A stretch of 64,000 nt of DNA from Cylicocyclus nassatus (taxonomy: Eukaryota > Nematoda > Chromadorea > Rhabditida > Strongylidae): contig CATQJL010000001.1 of the NCBI GenBank assembly GCA_958299035.1, positions 51,570,329 to 51,634,328 on the forward strand. Direction: 5' to 3'. The translations under genes were made by a program, and so were the position numbers. How positions within the stretch are numbered: position 1 is the stretch's first letter; each line of letters opens with the position of its first letter. Of the stretch, positions 24,101 to 39,100 are shown piece after piece. The notes below the pieces were generated by a model that searched no databases, was not told the origin of the DNA, and was given only the letters and a program-made list of their open reading frames with translations.

Positions 24101-27100
24101 TTTTCAAATCAAGAGTAAGCGATAGTCACCTGCTGCAATTTTTCCAGCTGTGCCAGAATTGTCTTAGCTTTGACTCGTAGAAAATCAGCATGTTGACTTT
24201 TTATGCCATCGTTACAGCCGTATGGACAACCAAGGGAGAGGTATATCCTTGAATCGTTTCGTTAGAAGAAGGTCAGAAATTTGTTGCCTACAGCAGCTTC
24301 TGCGGGTCTTTGGTGAATTTCATTACCTAAAGATCATCATGGTCAGCTGCATGAAAAAGGTCTCGGTTTGATCGATGCGTATTCGGAGCAGAGTGTCAGC
24401 GATGTTGAGGGCTAGTTCACACAATCTTACAACCCCATTTCGTTCCATGACCTAAACATACTCTGATTATTCTTTTAAGTGTGACTAAACGTTTTTATGT
24501 AGACATCCAACTTCGGCAATTTATGCATTTTCGATTACGATTTTTGATGGCTATGACGAACCTGATTAATTGTTTGCACTATGACAGTAAGACTGATTCT
24601 GCCGTTCCGTTCGATAAAACTCGAACTACCGCGAGCTTCTGGGTAGAATTTGGCTGCGATTCTCTCGTTTGTTTTCTCGGACTTCGATGAAGAATTGCTC
24701 ACTGATGCGCTGTCTTCTCGGATAGACAGCACCTCACAAGAATTCGTTAGCGATGGATCGGATCTGAAATCATGGAATCAGGGAGGGAAAGAGGAAATAT
24801 AGCTTCTTACCTATTTCGTTCTCGTTTCGTCAGCGTATTCAAGCTGGATCTCCGCGACTGATGAGGTCGTAGAGGAAAGGAAGTCTGGTCAGTGGATTTC
24901 CGCCTGCTAAAAAATTGTGTTAAGACCCAAGTAGGGGAGGATAGGATGTTGAATGCGCACCTTGTATCGCTGAAGGCGACATGTAGCTTTGATTTGTCGT
25001 CCTCATCTCTTTTTAGTTGGAAATCTTCCCAGGTTGTGTTGTTGTACGAGGAAAGGCCAAGCTGTAGAATTGGTACATGATCCACCGTACGTTCACTGAT
25101 TGATTTTTCTGATTATTTGTAGAAAATCATTTTTTTCGCAGATGATTTGCATATTAAGAGAACTGCATAAAATTGAGAGCAAACACTTGACTAGCCACGA
25201 TTTCGCTCAATTTTTTAAAGCAGAAAATCGCTTACTGCTAAACTTGGTTTCCTCTCCCCAGATGGCAATGAATTGCTACGATGCCTAGTTCCGTGCAAAG
25301 CGAAGTGATTCTGCAATCACACCAATTACCCATACCTTTTCAATCATCAAGTTAATGATACCTGTATTTGTTCGATTCGATTCAGCAAGTAGCGCATGGC
25401 CCAATAAATACCTTGTTCTTGCCAGTGAGTGATCAGGAGGGCTCGAATGACAGCAACGTCGAGCATAGTGGCAATCTGAATGGAAACTCATAGTCATTAC
25501 GATGGCAGGAAGGCAAATCATGTATCTATTAGGTTGTTGCAAAAATAATGTCCGTTTTGCAAATTTTCACTTTGGAAGGCTATAACTTCTTTCAGTTTTC
25601 ATATTTTTGAATGCAGTCAAAACCATCAGAAACAGCAAACCTTTCGTAATTTAGCGCGCACCTGCTCATACTGATATCGCAAAGAAAACCATGCGTCAAA
25701 AAACTGAAAGTTTTTTTTTGAACCTCTACTATTTAAGAGCTTACAACTCTCTTCAAAATTTGTTCGTATGACTGGCAATCAGCTTATTTTGTAGCCGCAA
25801 GCCATGAGTTCACGTGTGTACAGAAAAGACTCCAACGAAGGAGTTCTGCGAAAAGAAGAGATAAAAATACAAAAACGTTCATTTTTTGAGCTTATTTGTT
25901 GTAGGCTTGCAAGTGCAAAATTATAAAAATTTGGAATTCTTCGCGCACTGAATAGCTAAGTTTTTCTTCAAATATTGTAGTTAAGGTGTGCTAATCTCAA
26001 CGTTACGGAAATGGGCGAAGCTTTGGCGATTGCCCTAATCAGGAAAAATTTCGAATCTATAGGATTCCAGGCAGCGAGCATCTTTTTTGAGGCATCGATT
26101 TCTCAATTCAGGTATATTCGAAGAACTTATTCAAACATGCAATAAGTAAACAATATTTAACCCAAACAGTAGCTGTGTTTTCAGAAAAATTCGTTTATTC
26201 GCTTCAGAATTGTGGTCAAGTAAGTGAAAGCTATGAGATTCCGATTTTGAGTGCGGATGTGCAAAAGATGGTGAAATTCCCAGAGATGAGGATAGAAGCT
26301 TGATTCCACCACCTTTACAAATTACATGAAGAGAGCTTTCCAGAATTATGCAGATTCTATATCGAAAAAGAAAGTTTGATGGAAAAAAGTTATTTGGAAT
26401 ATGGGCCTACAAAAACGGCATTATTTTTGCAACAGCCTAATATTTAGCTGCCGTATCCGTTCATTTATCAGCTAAGAGGTAGTGCTCAATGTTGAGATGA
26501 GTTGTTTTTTCCATAAGACTTCAGGACGCAATTTTTGATAAGTGACAATGAGATTCTCATAACTAACAAAGTAGTCCCCATATAACGTATTTTGCAAGAA
26601 ACAAGGCAAAATTTCCATGAAAACTGGTGGGACCCTACAACTTTGGCCCCATAACAATGGCTGCGAAGTACTAATGCTCATTCTGAAACGTTTAAACCTT
26701 TATGAGTAAGAAAGTATGCTGCATCAAAAGTTGTATAACTCAACAAACCATGGGATCGGTTTGACCAAGGTCCTCAATCTCGTCGTCCACGCTGCTCACT
26801 TCGGTTTTTGATGGCTGTTCTGAAAAATAAATCGCAGACTCTAGCAATAATCGACTAGCAAAAATAGTGCACTGTCATGGTATTGCAGAGTGAGATTTTT
26901 TGCGAGGCCGAACAAAAACCGTCTGAGAGCTTAGCGTCAACTTACTGGGTTGAACTCGAGCAGTTTCCATAGCATGAAAATCTGATATTTCTATTGGAGT
27001 TCTAGGTGGTAGCTTCACTGGGATTACAGTATGCTGACTTGACGAAGATACGGTATCGTCGGTAGTAGATGCTAGGAAACATATTAGCTCATTGCTAAAA

Positions 27101-30100
27101 ATTTGACTGGGAAGCGAACCCCGAGTAAGAATCACTGGTGGCGTTTCGTTCGCTAGTAGTGTCACACCAGTGCTTTCGTTGCATTGACAAGAACAAGCCG
27201 ACTGATCCCGAGGAAGGAGCTTTCCACATTTGTTGCAACTCAGCTGACATTTAATTTTTTCAAACTTGATAGCTTTGCATTTGCATGATAACAAGAGTAT
27301 TTATATTTACCTCCTTGATTAGTTCACCATTCCCCATCTCTAACGAATAGCCACTGCAGATGTCACTGATATTCACAAGCGGAGCGTCGCTCTGCTGGTT
27401 GAAGACACCAGATAATGAATTGCTGTCCTGAAATTTGCATGATCGTTCGTTAAAAACCTCAGTTGTAGCAAAAGTACCTCGTTACATCTGAGAACGTCGT
27501 CGACATCATCCAGCATATGCAGTGAACTTTCGGACGCTAAATATTGAGTCTTTCAGCCCGAGTCGGGTGAGAACGCAAGGATTAGACGTTGAAGACTTAA
27601 TCCCCACCTATATACCCCGAAGAAAAAGTTGAAAGGTTCTGAGTCTCGGATTTCCAATAATTGTTTTTCTATGCTATTGTTTGATTTATCGTTTTGTGGG
27701 TTATGAACAGGCTACGCAAAGGTTGTTACATACAGCGTTTTAAAAATCTTGAAAGATAAGAAACGTTTTAAAAGGTTCAAAAATGTAAAAACTCAATAAT
27801 TGCTCCTCTTTAAAGCTCCTGTCACTTTCAATGAAATTTCGAAACTCAAACTGAGAAAAGGTTTCGATCATAAGCCTAAGAACCTGACTGAATCAAAGAT
27901 TTTACAGAATTTTTCGTAAGTTCAATTGCCGTTAAATCTATCATATCCCTTTCGAGCATTGGATGACCTCTTATTTGGATACCTTCTTTTTTCTAAGCGA
28001 ATTTTCAAACATGAACTTACTAGGGCTTATGTCAAATGCATTTGTGGTGTTACTTTTCGCAATTCTTCGAGTTGGAATGGATTCACCCGTCTTATATTCG
28101 CTAACGCTTCGGACAATCGACGATGTCATTGCCAAAGTGGTCGGAGTAGGAGATGGCCCTTGTACATCCACCAGCAGTGCTTCGTTATTTCTAAAATACA
28201 TTTCCTCTAACAAGTTTTCTGTTTCTCAGCCACAAAATATGTTAGTCTAAATCTAAACTCCGCACCACGAATGTTTTTTGATGTTTTTGAAGATTTGTTA
28301 TGTTTAGCAGATTCAGGAGAATTTATGTGCAAGCTAATGCTACCACGTACTCTGGCATCAAAGGCGTCGCTTCAGTTTCTTTCTCCTTTTGAAGCAGTTT
28401 TTGCTGCTCAGCCTCCTGCTGTTTTCGCTTTTCCATTTCACGTCTTCTTTTCTCGTCCAGTACCGCCCTATCCGTTCGAGGAGGTTTCGGTGGTGGAACT
28501 ACTGCTACTGAGGGTCTCCGCGGTATCTCTTCCTCACCTTCAAAGTTGAAATGAGATTTGGAAAGTGGAAGGATAAAAATGTCTTGCAAAATATAAATGA
28601 TCCTACCTATGTAAATGCCTTGATTAGGTGGAATAGAAGCTACTGTTGGCCTCCGCAGAAATGTTACTTGGGGCAATTCGTCTTTTCGTTGCTTGACGGG
28701 TGCAGTGAAACACCACACGTCTGGTTGTCGGTACTGAAAAGGGAGAAAGTAACATATTTCAAATAAACTAACGAACCCGTTTTTGAACTCACGCTGTCAG
28801 AGACTCGCAAAAAAAAGATTGCACATAAGTAAATGTCAAATGTGGCTCAAGCATTTTCGCAGTTACTGAAGAGCAAAATGAACAAACACAAGCAAAGTTA
28901 TTTTCTTTGGATTACATGTTTAGCCTCCAAAGTACATTTCCTTTTCTCCTTTTTCATGAAGGAATTTATCTTAATCATTTATGGCTGACTGTTCTGGTCA
29001 AATCAGTTCAAAACAAGGTAATTCTTAAATGTCAGACAACACACCTGCCAAAGAGCTTGCCAAATCTTCATTCCACTTTCCAATCGTATGTTGTCTGCAA
29101 TATCCTCCTCAGAAACCATTTCAGCCAGCGGAGTGATGAGATAGACAAAAAGTTGAATTGACGAAAGGGAGAAAAGCCCTTGACCACGAGGGGTAATTTC
29201 TTCCTAGAGAAAATTTGTATGTTTTAATACGTATGTTTAGGTCACTATGTTTTCAGTGAGACTCAAGTTAGCATACTTTTGGTGAAGCCTCGGCACATTC
29301 TGATGCTGAATCCAGCAGCATCCAGTGAAGTATGTACAAGATCTTTTGTAGAGATGCTGATAATCCTTTGCCGTCGGAGGCCTCCAGCAAAGAACCACAG
29401 CACTGAAAAACGCGGTAGAAGCTGAGCATGGCCATAGAATACGATCGTAATCAGACCTGTATGACATGCGGAAGTGCTGCTCGTACGAGTTTCCATCGAC
29501 TAACGCTTGCGATGGCGTCAGAGAGCGAAGGCGACAAACCATGGAGAATATTTTGAACAACCACCCTCTCGAATGTCTGGAAATGTATGACTTGGAATGT
29601 AACACGAGAGGATGAAATATGTCAGATAATCGAGCTCTGAGACTTTTGCAATATTTTTGAGAATGGTTAAAAGGATATACTATACATACATTTATCTATG
29701 TTAATTAGGTAATATGAGTCATTGGACAAATATTCGCTATAGTAGATTTATCATCTCAACAAATTTGCTCTGGAGAGAAAGTAGTAGCTATTTTCTAGCA
29801 CCACTTTTTCAGTATTGAGCAAAGTCTAAAGCACAAGTTGTATTTTCGTGTTTTTTCTTTTAAGCTGAGCAATTCGCTCAAGCTCCTTAGTACTGCGTAA
29901 GCCATCATATATTAGGTTGTCCCAAAAGTAAACCGTATTAAAACGTTTATAATATGTGAATGAGCATGATGTCTGCTTTTGAAATAATAAGTTAGATTCA
30001 ACATTTAAACATTTGAAATACCAAAAAGATGTGCGTATTTGAGTCCAGAGTGCAGGTATGGAGCGCTAACTCTGATTATATTTTTAATGGGCTAACTGAA

Positions 30101-33100
30101 AGACCAAGGCAGCGAGTTCTGTGCCCAGCTACACGAAGAAGCAGTGGTTTAGTTAGTCACTTTAGTCAATCAGCCATCAAATGCCGCTCCTGATCTTAGT
30201 ATTGCGAGCGCTTCAGCAAATTTGAGAGTCCTGCATTATTACGCGAAAAAATTACAAACATACCACATTGGCCCACAACTCTTATCTCAGATGTTACCCC
30301 TGCTGAAGGACCTGCCCGGAAGAAGTTCAACACAGTCCATTTTAATTAGTAAGCATTTATTTGACTCTGTTAATATATTTAGACTCTCCAGTACTGAGTC
30401 TGACGCTCCACAATGTCACAATGTCCCCCATGTCAGAAAAATGCTACTCCTATCTTGCAATAATGTAACCCCCAGCCTAAGTGCTTATGTCTGTTGTGTC
30501 ATGAACGAAAGCCAGTAGAGCACCCTTTTGTTTGTTTATGCCTTCGAATTCGTGCTCATTCCCCCCGTTGGTTTCCGGTCTCCGATTTCAAGACGCATCA
30601 ATGACTTGCATGTTATTTTTTGTGCCTACAATCCACCAAATGCTCTGGAATTTTTCTGTTTGGTGCATTCCGCAGAGCTCACATTGAACAAAGAGCTGTA
30701 GATTGCTTGAAGCAGTCTCGACCTTTTTTGCCTACGAAGGGGTGCATAAAAGGGTCTCGACGCATCTGCGACCCCTCGTTAAACCTGGATTTTGGCCTGA
30801 GCGTATGCACGACGAGTAAAAGCGCTCTCCATCAACTCATTTGGTTGTACGATTGCAGCTTGACGGGCGAGAGAATGGCCATGACAGCAGCGGCAGCAGC
30901 AAATCTTATCTGCCCGAGCTTCTTTATGCGTCGAGAGCATGTCAATAAGAGACGAAGAGCAATAATCATCTGGGAGGCTATACTGGCGAAAAACTTGCGA
31001 AAAAACTAGCCATAAGAAGCGGATACACTCCAAATTATCAACGCACATATCGCTAATGATGTTAGAAGTGTCGAGAGCGAAGAGTGATACGAAGAAAGAG
31101 ATGGTGATTGTATGATGTCATACTGAAGTTTATCGAGCTTCAAATCTTCAGAAATAAAAGATCTTTTGTTGATTGGAGCAGCGAAAATTTGTATTTTTTG
31201 CCTGCGCTGATTTTTATAAAGGACGTAAAGAGGAGAAAACCTCATCTATGAATTTCTTCACTTCTAGCAATTCTACTTACACTCAGCATGTTTTGATTTT
31301 GTCTACTACATCCGGTTGACAAATCAGGTCCAAGGCCGTGTACATGATTGCGAATTTCATTCTAATCCAGATATTTTTTATATAACATCAAAGTTTTTAA
31401 ATCAAAGTTTGCAAATAATTCTCCATGAAGCTGTTGAACTGAAAAGGCGCCGACATCAGCAATCCTTCAATAAATTCTGCAAATAGCTAAGGCTATATCT
31501 AGAATCGCGTGCCAGCGTCGTTCCAGCGCCGTATTAGCAAAGTGTCGGAGATCGATCGATCAGTACGGATGCTTTCACATGAGCTAGGACTGGCGCTAAA
31601 TGGCTCTGAAACGAAGCTGGCACTGCGCCGGAACGGCACTGTCACTGAAACAATACCGACACAGCGCGGGCACACGGGCAGCTTTAAACCAAGATGCTTT
31701 GAACCAACCTAAGATTCCAGTTGGTAAAAGAAAGGTTACTAGCAGAAAGTTCTTCATCTAACACACATCATCTTAAATATTCAAGGCTTAGCTGCAGCCA
31801 CTGAACAGTCACGACAAGCTTTTGTAAAGCCAACAGTGCAGTCAATACCTAGTTTCCACTTCACTGATCCTTCTTGCCCCGTTTTTTGGGGACAGAATAC
31901 GCTTCTTTGTCACTCTCGCTCTGGATATGTTTCTGAATGCCAAACTCCTTGCGAGGGCTGTTGATGGACAAGCCCGACGTTTCTCAGTACGAAGCCAATA
32001 AAATTTGAGGCGAACATCCGAGAAGATGCGTGCCATGCAGTTGTGAATGACAAGTGAAGTACTATCACTAACGATACGACGGCTTCTTCTAACGAAGTTG
32101 CTCTCTGGAGAAAAGCTGCAGTAGAACAACAACAGAAGTTCTTTCGGTTTCCGTAGAAGTAAGCTCAAAAATCTCATATGCATAAGAATAAGTTGTGGAA
32201 TAGTTATGGAAGTAACAAATTATTGAAGCACCGCTTACAGCATTCAGATACGGTAATCACTCAAAAGGAATGGTTAAATACTTATGGTACAGAAGGTCTG
32301 CTGCATCCTCATGACATGAAGAAGTCAGTTCATATGAAATGGATGAATCAATCTCTTTATTGCTCAAAGAACTAAAGCTTCAGATCTTATTCGACCTCTG
32401 CTGCACTAAAGAAGCCTGACCTCCGCGAGCATTTTTAGAAAATACGTAAAATATATATCCAAAACTTGTATGTACCATTTCTCAGATTCTTCCATGCACC
32501 TAGTACATGAAAGCGATGCTTAGAAATTCAAATTTTTTTAGAAAGATTGCCAAACAAGGACATAATTGTTATTATCAATAAAAATTTCAGATGAAGGTAC
32601 TGATAGTAATTGAAACAGCCTTCCAAAGGAAGTCTCAGCTAAACAGCATTGAACATTTCCAAGAGTTTCTCGTGGAGTAGGTCTGCAAGACAAAAATAAC
32701 AAGTATAATGCCCATCGTTTTCTACATTCTGTTAATTTGCGATTTTTCTCCATAGAATTTTTTGACGTTTCATCATAAGGTGTTATAAACGAACGGGGCT
32801 GATGCCTTTTCCAGTCAACGCATTGTCAAAGCTCTGGCAGAGGCAGAAGTATTCAGCAGAGTCTTCATAGCAGGAGCCGTGAGGCGTTTACGATGCAAAT
32901 TTACTTGAATTGAGTCAAATTCTCCCTCAAGTAGCTTCAGAACACATACAAGCGCGGAAGTACTATTCTTGCGTAGGTGAAGACGAGTTTTCGAGTTTTT
33001 GTTTAAGTTTTTGTTCAATTTTGTAAGCAGTGCCGTGCTGTTAACAGAGGAACATATCTCTTTTCAACGTATAAGCCGTTATAAAATTGTAGGATGCTTG

Positions 33101-36100
33101 AGATAAAAGGATATTCGCCGGGCGGTTTTACAAAACACAAAACTTCTGTTTTGAAGCTGCTCGCAAAATATTTGCATAGCAGCGATTTACAATAAGTTGA
33201 AATGGTAGATATTACCCAAGGGTAACCCAAAAAATTCTCCCCACCCACACAACCCTAACACCATCGCTTCGAATGACGGGTGTAATACATCTCATAACCC
33301 AGAAGGCTCAGCAGATGTGCAAAAAAGAACACGTCATCCAGAACGCACACCCTCGCATTTGCCCTTCTTCTAGCAGGCATTCTCATACACCAACTTCGCC
33401 TCTCGTGGAAGAAAGTAGACAATGTGACACTGCAGATTACCAAGAGATATACTTGGAAAAGCAGAATCAGATTGCGAAGGTCAGCAAAACAGTTGCGATT
33501 GGAATAGGACATTCCTGCAAGAAGAGCGAAATTATTTCGAACTGTACCTCAAAGCTAATGTCGACAAAGTTCGTATTCCAAAACGATGGAGCTCAATCAA
33601 CAATTCTACATAATTTTTTTGCGGTAATTTATATTACTGGCTCAAACATGATTTTTTTTACTTCAGTCATATTCCTTTTATCTCTACATTATCTCGCGGT
33701 CACTAGAAAGCTTTATCTTTAGTTGAACATTTCACCTAATTGGGCATCTTATCTCTTTTCACTTTTGACACTCTAAGTGGATATTCTAAAAAGCAAAAAT
33801 CAAAAAACCAGTAAGATACATGTCTCACATCTGAAGTACAATTTTTCCCGTCTTTTTCGAGTAAAAATGATGCGCGCGACTACTACATGCTGGAAGTGAA
33901 AGTTTTGAGTCTCGCTAAATTATTTATATTTTTGTGCAATGCAATAACAGAATTAGAACAGAATAAAGTGTAATGTTCTGTGAGTTAACTTCAAATTAAT
34001 CTTCAAGTTTTGCACAAGCTGTCGTCAGAGAAAAGTTCAAGAATTTTTCTTCGAAATGAAGAAACAGTTGATGCCCATTCTTTCGAACTAAGCTTGCTCG
34101 AATCATACTGAAAGCGTATTTTGACCACTTAGGAGATCGGTATTCAGAAAATTCATATTTACACAACAGTTCAATGCTTCTCACTCGAGTGGCCGCTTCC
34201 TTTGCATACATTTTTTATTGAATCAAAATGCGCAAAAGGGCATTTTTTTGAACAAGCCAGCTACCATATTGTGCATTACTGCTCCATCTATGGGAATCTA
34301 TGCAGCCGCTCTGGGCGAGAACTACGTCAAAGCCTGGAATAGAAACCATCTCTCAAGGGTGTCGTTTAGCGCAGTGTTTAAGAATCATTTGAAGCTGCGG
34401 CTAAGTGTCGGTGACGGCTTTGGCCACTGGTCTCGAGAGTCTACTAGGACGTCGAATACGATAGCGAGAATCATAAACATCATAATGCATCCACAGGAGC
34501 GAAGGAGGAGGGAGTAAAGGGTTCCATTCCCAGCAGCATTTATAGGGACAATTTCAGTTCCCTCTGAATGTCGCTGCTCTTTTTCACAAGACATGCTCCA
34601 CTTCTCAGGCTGCAGAGGAAAAGCCAGTGCCTTCGCACATCAGCGATGCTTCGTAACGGCTTCGGATAACACTGCCGTGAATAATTAACACACTTAGGCG
34701 CCCTCTTGCTGCAAAAGTCCGCAAAAAAAAACAGTTGATTTAGAAAGTAGAAGGAACATCATCTCGAGATGAAGGATAATGAAGCTAATACCACTGCAAA
34801 GACTTGGAAAATCACTGATAGCAATAAAATGATGCTCACTATTACTAGTCTGAACGATTGTCCAGCAATGCAAAAGGAATGCTTTCAAGTACAAGCGACG
34901 TCTTAACGTCTAAGAAAGATATAACCACTCGAATGCCCATCATAAGTTAGTCTCCACTAATTTGTGACTATTCACCAAAGGCGGTTACATCTATTCCAGA
35001 TCTACTCACTTTTTCCCTTATCATGATTTTGAATATAATACAAACAATCAGATAAACACATATCCTCCAAACCTAAACAACGTCAGCATTTTGTGTGGAA
35101 AAGCAGCTAAATTAGAGGAATGACAAGGTAAGCGACAATTTAAAATTGTCTTTGTGATTCAGCGTAGAATTTTGTGATAGAAGCTAGTAAACTGGCTGAA
35201 TAATTCTTATATGCACCACTCAGTCGAATCCTTCCCCTCTAGACACAAAAATGGAGGCACCAAATAACACAACAACTATTAGGTTGTCCCATAAGTCTTT
35301 TCATTTTTGAATTTTCGCTATAATAAGTCACACACTTCTTACTCTAAATAGACATCAGGATACCATTCGATAGAGCAAAGCAAGCTCTATAAGATGGCGC
35401 TTACGCTTTCGCACAAGCTTTGGTTTATCTCGAGTTTTAAACCAAAATCTAAAAAGTTTCGGATGGCCAAAAAACCGAAATTTTTTTATATCTTCGTTCA
35501 AAAAAATCATACAAACCTCAAACTTGCTCACGTATAAATATTTCACATCAGACATTCATATGTGCTGTTGCTGCATTTTTTTTATCAGCTAGAAATCAAG
35601 AAACCGAAAATTTTCATGTTTTTACCAAAGTGATGCTGTGCTGTTCTTACACAAGCAGTTGCATAGTAGAAGCCCTCAGAAGTACTGCAGTAGATTTTTG
35701 GCTCTCTATATGCTCTAGTTCACGAGAAATATCAAATTTAGCTTTCTTCACTTGGGTTTTTCACGCTTAAATCAACATTTCTCGGGAACCAGAGCTTATA
35801 TAAAGCTAAAAAATTACAGTTGTACTTCTAAGGGCTTGTAGTATACAACTGTCAGTGTAAGAACAGTACAGCATCACTTTGGTAGAAACAGGAAAATTTT
35901 CGGTTTCTTGATTTCTAGCTGATAAAAAAATGCAGCAACAGCACATATGAATGTCGGATGTGAAATATTTATATGTGAGCAGGTTTGAGGTTTGTAGGAT
36001 TTTTTTGCACGAAGATATAAAAAAATTTCGTCCGAAACTTTTTAGATTTTGGTTTAAAACTCGAGATAGACCAAAGCTTGTGCGAAAGCGTAAGCGCCAT

Positions 36101-39100
36101 CTTATAGAGCTTGCTTTGCTCTATCGAATGGTATCCTGATGTCTATTTAGAGTAAGAAGTGTGTGACTTATTACAGCGAAAATTCAAAAATGAAAAGACT
36201 TATGGGACAACCTAATACTTCTTCAAAAATAATATTGCTTGAATAGTAAAATAACAAAGTCTTAGTACAAGTGTTTATGACTGATTTCAATTTGCTCAAG
36301 GGTTATGAGTAAAAACATTAGGATGTTTGTGCCATTTATGAAGCTTATGAACAGGTATTAGGAGCCAAACTAACGGAAGCGAATAAACGAGATCATTTTC
36401 TAGACTCAAGAAGAAAAGTTTACTATGATTAATTAAAAAGGAAGAACAAGGAAATGGCACAGCTAACCTACCATTTCAAAACAAAAATAAAAAAAATATG
36501 TACTTACCACACATGATGCTTCGTATAGTTTGCCGGTTTTAGCTCCGAGGAATGGACTGAAACAATTCTTATTTGAAAATTTTCTGGGATATCCGCATCG
36601 AGGTAACTGCTCACTTTGTTTGACGCCATAAGAACGTCTGTATGGGTAGTGGCACTGCTTCGCATTCGGATTCGTCACCGTCATCGACCCTGTAAAGGGT
36701 AATTTTTTTCTCAGTTATGCTAATTTTTTCAAGAGTTAGAACAATTTCTTAACAAATCAGTTTGCTAGATAAAAATCGTTTGTAAGCGATAATCAACGAA
36801 TAAAAGTAATTGTTAAATGTGACGCGTTTATTTCTTCCTAAAAATGTTATATTTGGAAAATTTAGGTGTCCTCACGTCGTCAATGATTTTTTTAATAATC
36901 GAATGGCTCCTCCCCCACCTATCAGAGTCTAAAGAGTCGAGATAGGTTATCTCCACATAGCAGTGGCGGTCCCAGGATTTTCGTTTAGGAAGAGGGGGAT
37001 GCGGGACTAAAGCTTTTCGAGTACAAGCACTCCAGAAATTTTTTTGGGATGCTTCCCAAAATTTTTGCGACCAAAGACCCGAAATTTTATTTTAAAAAAG
37101 GGATTTTTGTGTGGTTTGACTCAAATCCTTTCCTCAAAGCATACAACGCCTTAGCTCAATGGTCAGATTTTTTAGCTGTTTGCTTTTTATATATTCCCGT
37201 TTCAGCTCACTTACTTCATGCCCCTGGTGAATGAGGTATGGTGTTCACTTGGTCTTTACGAATAATTTTATAGTAAACTACAGTTCGAGGGTTGTAGCTA
37301 CATAATCTACACAAGCACCGTATTTTCTTCCATTTAACCGTTGAGTTTTCAATTTTTCAAAATCCCTAGCAGAGGATGATTATAAAAGTGTTCCTGAGCA
37401 AGAGCGCTTCCAGATGCCGTGCTGCTCTTGTCCCTAAACAGTCAACGTTTTCTATCTCAATGTGATGCCCACCACTACCAATGGTGTTTGAGTGAGTACT
37501 CGGTAGGATTTCTGTATGTAAACCAAGCCTTGTAAAAGTAACGCTCAATTCGGCACGAGATGGGCTGTGGTCGGCCTCTAAATTGTTTTCGAGGAAAAAA
37601 ACCAGCTGGTTATCGCTCAGTGCTCGCGGCGGAGCCAAATTCTCTTTTGCTATTTTGTTACCGCTTTTCACTTTACATACGTCACTTATTGTCAGTTCAG
37701 GTTTTTGAAATGAAAAGCCTTCTGCTTATCAGACTTCTAAGCATGGGTTTTTAAGATGTTCTAAGACTGTATAAGGCCGAGGAGAAATTCTTTTCAAAAG
37801 ATTTGTCATCCATCGCCTCAGAACCAAAACCAAAGGACAGTCAACAAAACAGTCACATAGCTTCATCAAAATTTCGTTTATAAAAATAGACAAGCTCTCT
37901 TTTTGCATCCATCTGGCTGATGCCGCACTGATAAAATCCCGTCCGCAAATCAACAACTTTTCCTAAAATCTGCAATATTTTCGAGTGACCTGTTGCTTTA
38001 GCCGCATAATTCTATTTGGAGAATATTAGGCTTAACTTGTTGGGAAAATTTATGATGGGTTTGAGAAATGAGACTAGCAAAACGACTCGAGCGTCCAATT
38101 TAGTAAAAAGGGTGTCTGGCCGTAAAGCGATGGATATTTGCAATAAGCAAAACGGTGTTATAGAAGCAGAATATGAAATCTGCCATTTGCATATCTGTGC
38201 TCAAATTTAGTGAGAACGTCAAAAGAACAGCACTGACATCTGACAGCGTAGGCCATAAGCAGAAAGCCGACAAGGTTTTAAAAAAAGGGATTCCCAGAAT
38301 ATATTATGTGTCAATGTTCTCTCCCACTTTCTTTCTTACACCGCTGCAAGAAAGCTAAAGATCCGTGAATGACGGGGAACCTCGGATTGAGATATAAACC
38401 ATTCGCACCCCGAAAAAAAAAAGGCTCTTAAGTGAAGAATCAGATGGCGAAGGAGAAACCCCTTGGTAATCACTGATGAACCCAGCGAGGCCTTTGTTGA
38501 AAATCTCATGATTGCTCGAAAAAATCCCCCATACCAAATACCGTAGTCTTCCCGCTTTAATACTCATTTTGTGCGATTGCACCACTTTCAGGTCCTGGGC
38601 ATACCTCACACGACTTCAGTCGCGACGAGATTTGGTAATACTCCAGTTGTTCATAACTCATCGTAAGGGGTTCTTGAGTGTATTGGAGATAGGGCGTTCT
38701 ATCAACCTACGGAAGTCATATATGCTGTTTTTATGAGGTCTGCAGGTATTGAATTTGGAGACACCTGGCAAATTGTCAATCGCGTGGCGACTGAAATCGC
38801 GTGAAGTATGTTCAGAATCTTGCAGTCTTTAGCGGTGAAAAAAAAACGATATAACCATGAAAAAGTAATTGATAAAGAATACAGCAAATTAGAGAAAAAG
38901 TATCGTACTATTTGATGCAGTCGCCAGCAATTCCAAAAGTGCAATTACACAATGCAATTGTTCAAATGAGGATTACTGTTCTAGGCTTGTAAGTACATCG
39001 AACTATTCACATTATTACATTGCTATCCTGGCTCTGTAGTAATATGGCTTTCTATTGGATAACTACTTCAGGGACAATTTTATCTAAAGCCATTATCCTT

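Larger units (their letters stand above)
29577..36507. other. unc-80 intron 3, about 6.9 kb
   Basis: The largest intron of the gene. It contains a solo TTAGGTTGTCCCAAAAGTAA mariner end at 29912, GC-rich repeat words at 31505-31690, several hydrophobic minus-strand ORFs between 30.8 and 34.6 kb, and the palindromic mariner element at 35279-36215. No exon of unc-80 was found inside, because exon 3 (YEASCV) joins exon 4 (TFERV) directly as in the family. Large 5' introns often hold regulatory elements, but none is identifiable here. Confidence 0.7.

Noticed and set aside
24292..24326. Apparent small exon VMKFTKDPQKL
   Set aside because: Its acceptor overlaps the donor of exon 19. Joining exon 19 straight to exon 20 gives the conserved MMIF-R-IYLSLGCPYGC reading.
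34218..34517. 99-codon plus-strand ORF in unc-80 intron 3
   Set aside because: It overlaps the minus-strand hydrophobic ORF, has no similarity and no splice context.
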